Below the pieces are notes generated by a model, which searched no databases, was not told where the DNA came from, and worked only from the letters and a program-made list of their open reading frames with translations. From Phoenicibacter sp963592435 (GTDB lineage Bacteria; Actinomycetota; Coriobacteriia; Coriobacteriales; Eggerthellaceae): 56,154 nucleotides of DNA. Where the stretch lies: NCBI GenBank assembly GCA_963592435.1, contig CAVAWT010000010.1:1-56154 (forward strand). The letters are read 5' to 3'. A program made the position numbers and the translations under genes. Of the stretch, positions 40,101 through 48,747 are shown one piece after another. Each line of letters starts with the position of its first letter. Positions within the stretch are counted from its first letter, which is position 1.

Positions 40101-41013
40101 AAAAGCTAAGGATGACTACGAAGGCACTGGGATCTGGAAGAATTTCTATGAAGTTTTTCAGTGGGACTATTCTTGTTCAAAGTCAACGCAGTTTTTCAAT
40201 CTTGAAAATGGTAGCAAAGGAAAGCTCACTTTTGAAGCGCTTCCTCAGGTTCTTGAATTTGAGGAAGAAAAAGAGGAGCAAGTTGAGGAGATCGACGAGT
40301 CACAAGAGAGCGCCACTTGTGAATATGTCATCAGAAGAGCTCCGAAGAAGCTAAAGAGGTTCGTTGAGAAAAAGCGTGAAAGTGACTTTGTTGCCTATTC
40401 AAATCTTGAAAAAGCAACAGATGATGTTAGATATTTGAAGGTGCCTAGCTCGTTGCTTCTTTCAGGCGAAGAGGAACTCTTGGGAAGAGAGAAGTGGTTT
40501 GCGAGTGATGTCGACAAGGCAACAGATTTTGGCACACATCTTCACACTTTCTTTGAAAGAGGTGTCATAAAAGGCAAATTTGACCCAGCGCTCCTTGACT
40601 CAAAGCGGTTGGAGTCGGCTGTCATGAGAGTTTTTTCAACGAAAGAATTTGTTGAAGTGATGGACTCAGAAAACATCATCCCTGAAATGGAGTTCTGTGT
40701 TCCTTTTGGTGTTGGAGATCGCACTAAATTTTTGCGTGGAGAGATGGATCTTGTCTCTCTTGATGGAGATCTCGCACACGTCATCGATTATAAAACTGGA
40801 AAGCGACCGATCGATCACACTTTGCAGGCGCAAGTTTATTCCTATGCCCTTTTAAAGTCGGGGAAAAAGAGTGTCAGACTTACCTTTATCCATGCTGAAA
40901 TCCCAGCACCAGAGGGTGATGGTGCATTTGTTCAAGCATTTGAGTTTAAACAAAGTGACTTAGAGCTAATCGAGCAATCAATCGGCGAAATGATAAAACA
41001 AGCAAAGCTATAA
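37147..41013 (+). CDS. addA: AddA-like UvrD-type helicase-nuclease
   Basis: Superfamily 1 helicase motifs occur in order: AGAGSGKTHTLTERI (Walker A, residues 24-38), ITFTHKAAEELKARL, IMIDEFQDTDNLQMEL (motif II), VGDVQQSIYRFRGAD (motif III), LPNNYRSH (IV), IMTVHASKGLEFDHVV (V) and LLYVGITRAVKSVLLQ (VI). The C-terminal nuclease has FGTHLHTFFERG, GEMDLVSLDGD and HVIDYKTGKRPI. The odd element is a repeated acidic insertion at residues 167-216. The gene starts four bases after the addB-like stop. With 1288 residues it is a normal AddA. Confidence 0.9.
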   Translation: MTAEERNPQLDVIETLDRPVIVQAGAGSGKTHTLTERIIASLSKDETGKSFARSIENVVAITFTHKAAEELKARLRTKLEKAGMHDQALLVDDAFITTIHGFASRILRENALPFGIDPDFELIDEAKEEEIFKMVIPEALKSLCTGKQLIKDIEDAAERGLFNLEEIDDFEDLEDLEDLDDLDDFEEFDDFDDLDDLEDFDDFGDLKDLDDEDVIDTSNFDANDFQEISNDIGSFDPSLLLSDDVKEQIADMIKEVIKAQSMEAYGEIFINKIFGNAATSTEESMDTIKRMVNALSLVASEKNYHVFVGTHLTYVEIAQKASRCIAEALSLINFDFEDDSEIALVEQLKNTQHEFDDLLSDDLEHTSDDIAEIEIAELLDEAPKLSPKFHGNSNDYDAVVAYRETLARLAIEFFARANKEMIEYSYTLAHQMLLEMNGLKSGSSLSNNDLLRVCCQKLEENPSLAKSYRDKFDLIMIDEFQDTDNLQMELIDLVSKDKFKNVCTVGDVQQSIYRFRGADVGVFKAYKDKMLINGSNVRVVNLPNNYRSHADVLALTDKIFASDDMFGEDFLHLYPKGKINDEKDSTFKEIPRIQIEVMNHQTQGKTRFLTREAVQREARKAALHFKQLKDAGENPGSMAVLLSKLTSGADTASPLEIGKIYSDELGKVGIESIISGGTTFARSFEAQTVLRLLAIARNAFDSESLAFLLKSDFFNLSDDALLVLATSFASSNEQTVIRKRDVARGFLAIDEKQLSLLTEEDKASCLFAQARIVTFIENVRRGNVVDAIRLFLSECGVFDHLQQMSSEGLVCAGNYEKAFSILNEILDTTKELVEVHEQYAQFLENAKEAPGILSTVKSDYVQIMTVHASKGLEFDHVVLAELRDGKSRRQNTIIKETSLENVGNRFLCLSGIKNIDFPDLKKFAFDKNLSFKKEVVSHRTMTAGELYVKMVMKEEQEELDEAKRLLYVGITRAVKSVLLQVRINKKAKDDYEGTGIWKNFYEVFQWDYSCSKSTQFFNLENGSKGKLTFEALPQVLEFEEEKEEQVEEIDESQESATCEYVIRRAPKKLKRFVEKKRESDFVAYSNLEKATDDVRYLKVPSSLLLSGEEELLGREKWFASDVDKATDFGTHLHTFFERGVIKGKFDPALLDSKRLESAVMRVFSTKEFVEVMDSENIIPEMEFCVPFGVGDRTKFLRGEMDLVSLDGDLAHVIDYKTGKRPIDHTLQAQVYSYALLKSGKKSVRLTFIHAEIPAPEGDGAFVQAFEFKQSDLELIEQSIGEMIKQAKL
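37645..37794 (+). repeat. Acidic triplet-repeat tract inside addA
   Basis: The codons spell repeated D-D-L, D-D-F and E-D-L units (for example DDFEDLEDLEDLDDLDDFEE), with periodic L/F every third residue. It sits in the region after motif Ia (domain 1B). In antisense it reads as a Ser/Lys-rich frame. Confidence 0.8.
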
Positions 41014-41025
41014 CAATTTTTGAAC

Positions 41026-42972
41026 ATGATTAACAAAAAGCTAGATGACATCAAGTCCCAGCTGAGCGAAGTTCCGATGTTGCCTGGAGTCTATTTGTGG
41101 AAAAATGATGCAGGAGAAGTGATTTACGTCGGAAAGGCAAAAGCGCTTCGCGCAAGGATGAAGCAATATGTCAATTTGTCTGACGAACGTGCAAAAATTC
41201 CTTTTCTCGTCTCACAGATTGATTCGTTTGAATATGTCGTTGTCGAAAACGAAAATGAGTCGCTCATTTTAGAAAAGAATTTGATCGACCAGCACAAACC
41301 TTTTTTTAACGCTGACTTTAAAGACGATAAGTCCTATCCCTACATTGCGCTGACAACCGATTGTGTTTTTCCTGCAATCAAATTCACGCGTGAAAAGAAG
41401 AAGAAAGGGGTGAGGTATTTTGGACCTTATACAAATTCAAGAGCAGCGAGAAACATGGTCGAAGTCATACGACGGATTGTGCCACTTTGCAGCACGAATT
41501 GTTCGGAATGGAAAAGGATAAATCGACAACTTTCAAAAAAAGGTTCTCAAAACGATGAAATGTTTTTTTATGAGGTTGTGACAAAAAACGAGAAGCGACC
41601 CTGCTTTGATTCGACTGTCGGTTTGGCGCCAGGAATTTGTTGCGCTAAGGTCAACAGGGATGATTACATGAAAAATGTTGAGCTCGCATCACGCTTTTTG
41701 CAAGGCTCACGAGATGATGTTTTGAACATTTTAAAAGATGACATGGCAAAAAGTGCTGATTCGCTAGACTTTGAGAGAGCGCAGAGGATAAAGCAGAGAA
41801 TTGAGTCAATTGAAGCGTTGAGTGAAAAGCAACACATCAATCTTTCTCAAACGACAAGCATGGATGTCATCGGTTTTCATCGCGAGGAGACGATTGCTGG
41901 AGTGCATGTTCTCATTGTGCGCGAAGGGAAAATTGTCAACAGCAACGAATTTGTTTTAAACAAAGGAATGGACGTTCCTTTTGAGGATTTGGCGCACAAT
42001 TTCATTTTGAGGTACTACACAATGTCTGACACCGTTGCTCATGAGGTGATCATCAGACAAAGTGACTTGTTTGAGGAAGACTTTTCTTTTTGGTTGACTG
42101 AAAAGCTAAAAAGCAAGCATGGTGCGAAAGTTCGTTTCCTTGAGCCGAAAAAAGGAGAAAAACTTGACCTCCTCAAAATGGCTGAAATCAATGCAAAACA
42201 CACACTTGTGCGTCACAAAGTGAAAAGTGGCTATGACGACAAGCGAACAAATGAGGCGCTGTTGCAACTTGAAAGCGCTCTTGCACTGCCTGCTCCTCCA
42301 ATGCGAATTGAGTGTTTCGACATTTCAACAAATCATGGATCCTACACTGTTGCTTCAATGGTCGTTTTCACCAATGGTAAGGCAGACAAGTCGCAGTATA
42401 GGCGATTCAAGATCAGGACAGAGCTTGATGAAGCCAACGATTTTGTGTCGATGCAAGAAGTGATGAGAAGAAGATATTGCAAGACAAGAATGGAAGACGA
42501 GCGCTTTGGCTCGAAGCCTGACCTTGTTGTTGTCGATGGTGGTAAGCCACAGCTAACTGCAGCAAGAGAGATCTTTGAAGAGTTTGGAATTGAAGATGTT
42601 TCGCTGGTCGGTCTTGCTAAGCGCGACGAAGAACTTTTTACAACTTGGAACGATGATGGTCCAGTTGTTTTGCCGAGCGGCTCAGCTTCTTTATACCTCA
42701 TCAAAAATGTGAGAGATGAGGCGCACCGCTTCGCGATAACGTTTCACAGGGAACTTCGCAGGAAAGGACAAACGAAGTCAATTCTTGATGAGATTGAAGG
42801 AATTGGTCCGAAGCGAAAAAGTGCACTGTTGAAGCATTTTGGAGGCTTTAAAAAGCTTTGTGCAGCAAGTGAAAATGACATTGTCGCAAGCGGAGTTTTG
42901 AGCGAAGTGACGGCAAAAGAGGTCTGGCTCGTCTTAGACCAGTATAATAATCACAAGGAAAAAACACAATAA
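41026..42972 (+). CDS. uvrC: UvrABC excinuclease subunit C
   Basis: UvrC makes both cuts around bulky DNA damage in nucleotide excision repair. The GIY-YIG nuclease is at the N-terminus (LPGVYLWKNDAGEVIYVGKA). The UVR motif that contacts UvrB is SLDFERAQRIKQRIESIEAL. The RNase H-like second nuclease includes IECFDISTNHGSYTVASMVV and DLVVVDGGKPQLTAA, and helix-hairpin-helix motifs end the protein (DEIEGIGPKRKSALLKHFGG). The ATG at 41026 is preferred over the TTG at 41020; neither has a good ribosome-binding site. 648 residues is normal. Confidence 0.95.
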   Translation: MINKKLDDIKSQLSEVPMLPGVYLWKNDAGEVIYVGKAKALRARMKQYVNLSDERAKIPFLVSQIDSFEYVVVENENESLILEKNLIDQHKPFFNADFKDDKSYPYIALTTDCVFPAIKFTREKKKKGVRYFGPYTNSRAARNMVEVIRRIVPLCSTNCSEWKRINRQLSKKGSQNDEMFFYEVVTKNEKRPCFDSTVGLAPGICCAKVNRDDYMKNVELASRFLQGSRDDVLNILKDDMAKSADSLDFERAQRIKQRIESIEALSEKQHINLSQTTSMDVIGFHREETIAGVHVLIVREGKIVNSNEFVLNKGMDVPFEDLAHNFILRYYTMSDTVAHEVIIRQSDLFEEDFSFWLTEKLKSKHGAKVRFLEPKKGEKLDLLKMAEINAKHTLVRHKVKSGYDDKRTNEALLQLESALALPAPPMRIECFDISTNHGSYTVASMVVFTNGKADKSQYRRFKIRTELDEANDFVSMQEVMRRRYCKTRMEDERFGSKPDLVVVDGGKPQLTAAREIFEEFGIEDVSLVGLAKRDEELFTTWNDDGPVVLPSGSASLYLIKNVRDEAHRFAITFHRELRRKGQTKSILDEIEGIGPKRKSALLKHFGGFKKLCAASENDIVASGVLSEVTAKEVWLVLDQYNNHKEKTQ

Positions 42973-42990
42973 AGGAGATGAGAAGACAGG

Positions 42991-43896
42991 ATGACTGAGG
43001 ACAAAAACGAAAACAACATATTGCCTGAACTTGTTTTTATCACTGGGATGAGTGGGGCAGGACGCACTGAGGCGATGCACGTCTTTGAGGACTTAGGCTA
43101 TTTCTGTGTTGACAATTTGCCGACACGTCTCATTTCGTCTTTGGTAGATTTGCAGACGAAGGATAAGGCAGAAGGCATTGATGAAGCGAACAAAATCGCA
43201 ATTGTGTGCGATGCGCGAAACGGTCAGTTCTTTGCAACACTGGCAGATGAGATTCGTGCAATTAGGCAGTCAGGCACAAGCATTCGTGTCGTTTTTCTCG
43301 ATTCTGGCGATGACAAGCTTGTTGCAAGGTATAAATCATCGCGCCGTCGTCATCCGCTTTGCGACGAAGGAACGACAATTGCTGAAGGGATTCAAAAAGA
43401 ACGAGCTGTCATGCTTCCAATAAAGGAACTTTCTGACATCGTCATCGACACAAGTGAAATGTTGCCACAAGATTTGAGAAAGCAATTGAGAAACATGTTT
43501 GAGTCTTCGGCGGACAGCAGAGGGCTTTCAGTTGCTGTCTATTCTTTTGGCTTTAAACATGGCTCACCAGTTGATGCAGATGTTGTCATGGATGTTCGTT
43601 TCTTGCCAAACCCTTTTTGGGAGCCTGAGCTAAAGCCACTTTGCGGCCTTGATGAGCCTGTTCGAGATTATGTCATGTTTCGTGATGAGACAATCGATTT
43701 CGAAAAGAAATGGCACGACCTGCTCGATGTCATCATGCCAGGATATGTAAAAGAAGGCAAGCAACAGCTGGCAATTGGAATTGGGTGCACTGGCGGTCAG
43801 CACAGAAGTGTTGCCATCGCTGAGTCGACGGGAGCCTATCTTAAGAATAAAGGCTATCGCGTTAGCATCGCGCATCGTGACTTAAACAAAAGATAG
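42991..43896 (+). CDS. rapZ: RapZ-family RNase adapter / nucleotide-binding protein
   Basis: The N-terminal P-loop is FITGMSGAGRTEAMHVFEDL, followed by GYFCVDNLPTRLI. A Walker B-like VVFLDSGDDKLVARYKSSRR and the C-terminal signature IGIGCTGGQHRSVAIAE are diagnostic for the RapZ/YvcJ family. In Gram-positive bacteria it stands between uvrC and yvcK, as here, 18 bases after uvrC. It is thought to control cell-envelope metabolism or RNA degradation, depending on species. Confidence 0.95.
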   Translation: MTEDKNENNILPELVFITGMSGAGRTEAMHVFEDLGYFCVDNLPTRLISSLVDLQTKDKAEGIDEANKIAIVCDARNGQFFATLADEIRAIRQSGTSIRVVFLDSGDDKLVARYKSSRRRHPLCDEGTTIAEGIQKERAVMLPIKELSDIVIDTSEMLPQDLRKQLRNMFESSADSRGLSVAVYSFGFKHGSPVDADVVMDVRFLPNPFWEPELKPLCGLDEPVRDYVMFRDETIDFEKKWHDLLDVIMPGYVKEGKQQLAIGIGCTGGQHRSVAIAESTGAYLKNKGYRVSIAHRDLNKR

Positions 43897-43910
43897 GCTG
43901 TGAAGCAAAA

Positions 43911-44981
43911 GTGAACTCAATTTTCACAATTGACAAATCAGCTGTTTCTTCTGTCTCTCTAAAAGATTTAGAGAAGGGAAAACAGGAGTTGGATTTCCTT
44001 AGAAATTTTAAGGCAGTTGTCGTTGGGGGTGGAACAGGAAGCCCAGCGTCTGTTAAAGCTTTGCGCTCCCTTGGAATAAAAACTGATGTTGTTGTTGCGA
44101 TGGCTGATGATGGTGGTTCAACTGGAATCTTGAGAAAGAGCGCTGGAGTCACGCCACCAGGAGACGTCAGAAAATGCTTGTGTGCACTTGCAGAAGATGA
44201 AAATGATGCGCTAACAAAAGCTTTCGCCTACCGCTTTGTTCAGGCATCAAATCATGCGATTGGCAATCTCGTGTTGTGCGCCCTCGAACAAGCAACAGGG
44301 TCGTTCTATGATGCAATTTTGAAGTGCGAAGAAATTTTGAAGTGCACTGGACATGTCTATCCTTCAACTCTCGAAAACATATTTTTAAGTGCTGAAACAT
44401 TCGATGGTCTCGAAATTTCTGGTCAAGCTGTTGCAACAAAATCGAAGACTGCTCTTAAAAAAGTTAACGTTGTTAATGAGCAAGGAAAAACTCCGAAGGC
44501 TTTTGAAAGAGCCGTTTCTGCGCTTGAAGATGCTGACTTGATCGTTTTGGGTCCAGGTTCGCTTTTCACTTCAATCATTCCTAACATTTTGATTGGAGAA
44601 ATCGCAGATGCGATTAACAAATCGAAGGCGAAAGTCGTTTTCGTTTGCGGAATTGCAGACATACAAGGAGAAACGTGGGGGCTTGCCCCTTATGAACACG
44701 TCTCGGCACTTGAGGCGCACGGACTGGCAGGAAGAATCAATTTCTGCATTATGAATTCAGCAGATGTGCAAAACAAAGAACGAGCAGAGAGTGATGCAGA
44801 AGACAGAAGGACAATTTCGGCAACAGATGAAGATGTTAGAAGGATAAAAGATCTGGGGATAGTTCCAATTTTAAGGGATCTAGAAAACAGTGAAGTGCCA
44901 GGCCGTCACGATCTTTTCGCATTGAGGGATGCATTTTCTTCTGTTTTGTCGCTTTCAGCTCAAGGAAAAAGCGAAGGTTAG
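43911..44981 (+). CDS. yvcK: YvcK-like gluconeogenesis factor
   Basis: The Rossmann-like nucleotide site is KAVVVGGGTGSPASVKALRS, followed by VAMADDGGSTGILRKSAGVT and PPGDVRKCLCALAED, all typical of the CofD-like fold. VLGPGSLFTSIIPNILI and EHVSALEAHGL complete the family. It begins with GTG 43911, 14 bases after the rapZ stop. The family is required for cell-shape and wall metabolism under gluconeogenic growth. Confidence 0.95.
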   Translation: MNSIFTIDKSAVSSVSLKDLEKGKQELDFLRNFKAVVVGGGTGSPASVKALRSLGIKTDVVVAMADDGGSTGILRKSAGVTPPGDVRKCLCALAEDENDALTKAFAYRFVQASNHAIGNLVLCALEQATGSFYDAILKCEEILKCTGHVYPSTLENIFLSAETFDGLEISGQAVATKSKTALKKVNVVNEQGKTPKAFERAVSALEDADLIVLGPGSLFTSIIPNILIGEIADAINKSKAKVVFVCGIADIQGETWGLAPYEHVSALEAHGLAGRINFCIMNSADVQNKERAESDAEDRRTISATDEDVRRIKDLGIVPILRDLENSEVPGRHDLFALRDAFSSVLSLSAQGKSEG

Positions 44982-44988
44982 ATCAGAA

Positions 44989-45924
44989 ATGTCTTTTGCG
45001 TCCGACACAAGGGAGGAAATGGTCAGAATTGAAGGCGATTGCGAGATGTGCAACAAGGCAGTCCTCAGTGCACTTGTTCGCGTCGATGGCACGATTTATC
45101 TTTCTGGAGCTGGGAGATATCGCATTGAAATTGCAACAGATTTCGCAAGCGTCGGTCGTTTCGTCGTCAACATGCTCCATTCTCTTTATGACCTAAAGAC
45201 AGAAATCTCCTATCGTCGAAGTGTTCTTCATCACACTCAAAATTATGGAATTGATGTGCCCTATCAAGACAACATCGAATTTGCCTTGAAAGACTTAGGC
45301 ATTCTGGCAGACAACAATTCGCTTGTGCGTGGGGTTTCAAAACAATATAAGAAAAGAAAGTGTTGCAAGAGAGCCTATCTTCGAGGTGTTTTTCTCGGGA
45401 GTGGTTTCATAGCAGACCCGAAATCGTCGTTTCACTTTGAATCGAGCGTTTCAACGAGAGAGCTCGCTGATGACATTGTGAAGTTTATGAAAGATTTGGG
45501 AGTCACTGCTCGCATTGTGACAAGGAGAAACAACTTTTTGATCTACATGAAAAGTGGAGCTGAAATCCATCAGTTTCTCATGCAAGTTAGAGCTAAAGAT
45601 TCAGCTTATGAGCTTGAAAAGGTGAGAAAGTTCAAGTCGCTTCGAAACGATGTCAATCGCTCAATTAATGCTGAAATAGCAAATCAACACAGAACGACGA
45701 GTGCTTCTTATGACCAGTTGAAAAACATAAGGATCATCCTTGAAAACAATGGCTTTAACTCGCTTTCGCCTGCAATCCGAGACTTTGTTCAATTGAGAGC
45801 AGAACACCCCGATGCTTCGCTTAAAGAATTGGGTGAGATGTGTGACCCTCCTTTGTCAAAATCAGCGATCAATCACAGGGCTCGACGCTTGGAAGAAATA
45901 GTTAAAGAAAATTACAGTAATTAA
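44989..45924 (+). CDS. whiA: WhiA DNA-binding protein
   Basis: WhiA is a LAGLIDADG-related DNA-binding protein that controls cell division or sporulation genes. The protein has the degenerate LAGLIDADG domain (RAYLRGVFLGSGFIADPKSS) and the C-terminal helix-turn-helix (IRDFVQLRAEHPDASLKELG, then LSKSAINHRARRLEEI). The ATG at 44989 (MSFASDTREEMV) matches the family; the frame opens earlier at 44929 inside yvcK. It closes the cluster uvrC-rapZ-yvcK-whiA. Confidence 0.95.
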   Translation: MSFASDTREEMVRIEGDCEMCNKAVLSALVRVDGTIYLSGAGRYRIEIATDFASVGRFVVNMLHSLYDLKTEISYRRSVLHHTQNYGIDVPYQDNIEFALKDLGILADNNSLVRGVSKQYKKRKCCKRAYLRGVFLGSGFIADPKSSFHFESSVSTRELADDIVKFMKDLGVTARIVTRRNNFLIYMKSGAEIHQFLMQVRAKDSAYELEKVRKFKSLRNDVNRSINAEIANQHRTTSASYDQLKNIRIILENNGFNSLSPAIRDFVQLRAEHPDASLKELGEMCDPPLSKSAINHRARRLEEIVKENYSN

Positions 45925-45949
45925 ATTAATGAAATCATTAAAAAAATGT

Positions 45950-45978
45950 TTGAATTTTTCTTTTTAAAAGCGTATCAT
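45950..45978 (+). promoter_or_regulatory. Promoter of the first YhgE gene
   Basis: TTGAAT (45950-45955) and TATCAT (45973-45978) are 17 bases apart, 66 bases before the ATG at 46045. AAAGGAG is at 46014-46020, unusually far (24 bases) from that ATG. Confidence 0.55.
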
Positions 45979-46044
45979 AAGAGTTTATTTTTAATTAAGA
46001 GGCGACCGTTTTAAAGGAGCAATAAAAAAACATAAGTTTTAGTC

Positions 46045-48723
46045 ATGCGTAACGTTTTTTTAATACTAAAACGAGACATGCTCCGTCTTTTGAAAGCCCC
46101 TGCGGCGTTGATTGTCGTTGCGGCGCTGATCATCATCCCTTCACTTTACACTTGGGTCAATGTCTTTGGCTTCTGGAACCCCTACGACAACACGGGCAAC
46201 ATGCGTGTTTGTTTCGTCACTGAGGACGAAGGTGGAAGTCATGATTTGACAGGCGAGCTCAATTTGGGCGACATGATTGATGAAACGCTTCACGAAAACA
46301 CCCAGCTCGGGTGGGCTTTTATGTCAAGAGAAGAGGCGATGGAAGAGGTGCAAAGTGGGAAAGCCTATGCTGCATTCATTGTGCCGAAGGACTTCACCAA
46401 AAACTTGCTGACCCTTTTTTCTTCAGACTTCACAGAACCTCGTGTTCAATACTACGTCAATGAAAAGCTTGGACCTGTTTCTCCGAAGGTGAGCGACGCT
46501 GGCTCAACCACGCTAGAGGAAACAATCAACTCGACTTTTGTTAAAACTGTGTCGGAGACTGTCGTTGATAAATTGAACGATGCGGTCATTAAAGCAGGTG
46601 ATGCGCTCGATGAAAAGGATGCGCAAGTCGTCCAAAAAATTCAAGGGGCGCGAAACGCGATAAAGAACACTGAATCTTCACTAACAGAGCTCGGCTCCTC
46701 GCTTGATGAGTCAAAGTCAAAGGTTCAAGATTCCAAAAAGAGTCTTGATGAAGTGCACGCAGGGATTAACTCGGTGCAGGAGGGACTTGATAAGGTTTCT
46801 GAGTCGACTGAAAAAGTTTCGACTTCTGTTGACGATTTTGTCGATCAAGCTTTCCCAGCCATGAGCACATCGATGACAAAGCTAAATGAAGCATCTTCGA
46901 AGGCAACTCAAGCAATAAAAGAACTCTCTAGTGATGTCGAGAGTTCTCAAGTTGATCTAAAAACTGCTTTGGAGGAACAAAAAATTCAAGTCGAACAGGC
47001 AAAAGTTTTGATTGAACAGCTCGAAGAGTCACTCGATGGTGTTGTTGATGAAGAGACGAAACAAAATCTTCAAGCGAGCATTGATAGCCTTAAAGTTCAG
47101 ATTGAAAACTCTGAGAAAACAATTCAAGAACTTGAGAAAATTTCAAAGGAAATAACGAGCAACACGACTGAGGTTTCGCAAGTTATCTCACATATTAACT
47201 TGGCTGTTCAAAACTCAACAAATTCGATGTTGAGTTTTTCAAACACGATTTTTCAAACAACTTTTCCAAAATTGAACAAAACATTAAACAAAGTGACGAC
47301 AACTTCTGCAAAGCTCCAGCTTGCACTCGACAATCAACACGTTTTACTAAATGAGATCGACGCAATTTTAAACCAAGTTCAATCAACCTTCGATGCATCA
47401 CAAAAAAGTGTTTCTGCGACAAAAACATCACTTTCAATTTTTGATGACCAACTTTCAAGTCTTCAAACTGATGTTTCTGCGTTTTCAATCGGTAATACGC
47501 TAAAAACAATTTCTGAAGAAGGAGGGCTTGACAGCACAGCAATTGGCGACTTTGTGTCTTCTCCAACAATTGTTGAGCAAAAAAGCATCTATGAGCTCAA
47601 TGCTTATGGTTCGGCGATGGCGCCACTTTTCATGAATTTGACGTTTTGGATCGGGGCATTTATGCTCCTTGTCATCCTGCGTCAAGAAGTTGACAGCGAA
47701 GGCATTGAAAAACTGACGATTGGTCAGAGATATGTTTCAAGGTGGGCACTATTAACAATTTTCGCCATTCTTCAGGCGTTATTGTGCGACGTCGGCATTT
47801 TGATTCTTGGCGTTCAAACTGTCAATGTTTTTGCACTTGTTCTGATGAGTTGTTTGGCTTCTGTTGCCTATCTCTCGCTAATGTTCATGCTCTCTACGAC
47901 ACTTCAGCACATTGGAAAGGGACTTTGTGTTTTGCTCGCGTTCCTTCAAATTCCTGGTGCCACAGGGCTTTATCCGATCGAGATGACAGCACCATTTTTC
48001 CAAGAGATCTATCCTTTCTTCCCATTCACATATGGCATAAATGGGCTTCGTGAAACGATTTGCGGGTTTTATGGTTCAACGTTTGGTGTTTGTTGCGCTG
48101 TCTTGATTGGAATTTCTCTCGTTAGCGGTTTGATCGGGATCTATCTTCGCCCCTACCTAACAAATTTCAACAAGTTGTTTGCAAAAGAAATTCGTGAGGG
48201 TGGACTGTTTGTCGGCGAGGAAATTGAAATTCCGACTCAGCGTTTCAGGCTTTCTCAGCTGATTGGCTATCTTGCTGACAAAGACGAATATCGCGTTGGC
48301 CTTGAGAGGCGAGCGGCGCGTTTCGTGAAATACTATGGAGCTTTCAAGAAAAATGCAATCGCAGCTGGAGTCATCATTTCAGTTTTGATTGGCATTCTTT
48401 TCTCGCAGTTTCCTGTTTCAGAAAAACCGACTTTGTTGACAATCTGGTTGGTGAGTCTTGTTGTTTTACTCATCGTCGTTGTTGGCGTTGAGCATGCTTA
48501 TGACTCAATCGAGCGACAGATCAATCTCGACAATCTCTCTGAAGAGGAACTTAAAGGTCTCTTTGCACAAAGGAATAAGGTAGGAAGAACAACTTCAGAG
48601 CTGTTTAAGCGTCAGAAGCAGGGCAGAGGGCACAAAGTGTTAAGACGTGCTGGAAGAAAAAGCAGCAAGGATCAAAGTGAATCAGCTGACTTGATTAAAG
48701 AGGATCAAAACAAACTTAAATAA
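46045..48723 (+). CDS. YhgE/Pip-family membrane protein, first
   Basis: It opens like the phage infection protein family: MRNVFLILKRDMLRLLKAPA followed by IPSLYTWVNVFGFWNPYDNT. One N-terminal membrane helix is followed by a long extracellular coiled region (about residues 150-510; repeats of L-x-x-L-x-S-S-L such as SSLTELGSSLDESKSKVQDS). Six C-terminal helices follow (LTFWIGAFMLLVILRQ ... LFSQFPVSEKPTLLTIWLVS). The last 60 residues are a basic cytosolic tail, longer than usual (892 residues). The family includes phage receptors and ESX-like secretion partners; no client is seen here. Confidence 0.85.
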   Translation: MRNVFLILKRDMLRLLKAPAALIVVAALIIIPSLYTWVNVFGFWNPYDNTGNMRVCFVTEDEGGSHDLTGELNLGDMIDETLHENTQLGWAFMSREEAMEEVQSGKAYAAFIVPKDFTKNLLTLFSSDFTEPRVQYYVNEKLGPVSPKVSDAGSTTLEETINSTFVKTVSETVVDKLNDAVIKAGDALDEKDAQVVQKIQGARNAIKNTESSLTELGSSLDESKSKVQDSKKSLDEVHAGINSVQEGLDKVSESTEKVSTSVDDFVDQAFPAMSTSMTKLNEASSKATQAIKELSSDVESSQVDLKTALEEQKIQVEQAKVLIEQLEESLDGVVDEETKQNLQASIDSLKVQIENSEKTIQELEKISKEITSNTTEVSQVISHINLAVQNSTNSMLSFSNTIFQTTFPKLNKTLNKVTTTSAKLQLALDNQHVLLNEIDAILNQVQSTFDASQKSVSATKTSLSIFDDQLSSLQTDVSAFSIGNTLKTISEEGGLDSTAIGDFVSSPTIVEQKSIYELNAYGSAMAPLFMNLTFWIGAFMLLVILRQEVDSEGIEKLTIGQRYVSRWALLTIFAILQALLCDVGILILGVQTVNVFALVLMSCLASVAYLSLMFMLSTTLQHIGKGLCVLLAFLQIPGATGLYPIEMTAPFFQEIYPFFPFTYGINGLRETICGFYGSTFGVCCAVLIGISLVSGLIGIYLRPYLTNFNKLFAKEIREGGLFVGEEIEIPTQRFRLSQLIGYLADKDEYRVGLERRAARFVKYYGAFKKNAIAAGVIISVLIGILFSQFPVSEKPTLLTIWLVSLVVLLIVVVGVEHAYDSIERQINLDNLSEEELKGLFAQRNKVGRTTSELFKRQKQGRGHKVLRRAGRKSSKDQSESADLIKEDQNKLK

Positions 48724-48747
48724 AGACGTGAAAAGTTATAAATAATT

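Noticed and set aside
42022..42033. ATGTCTGACACC in uvrC as a dispersed repeat
   Set aside because: It encodes TMSDTVA in a well-conserved coding frame; taken as coincidence with the intergenic repeat.
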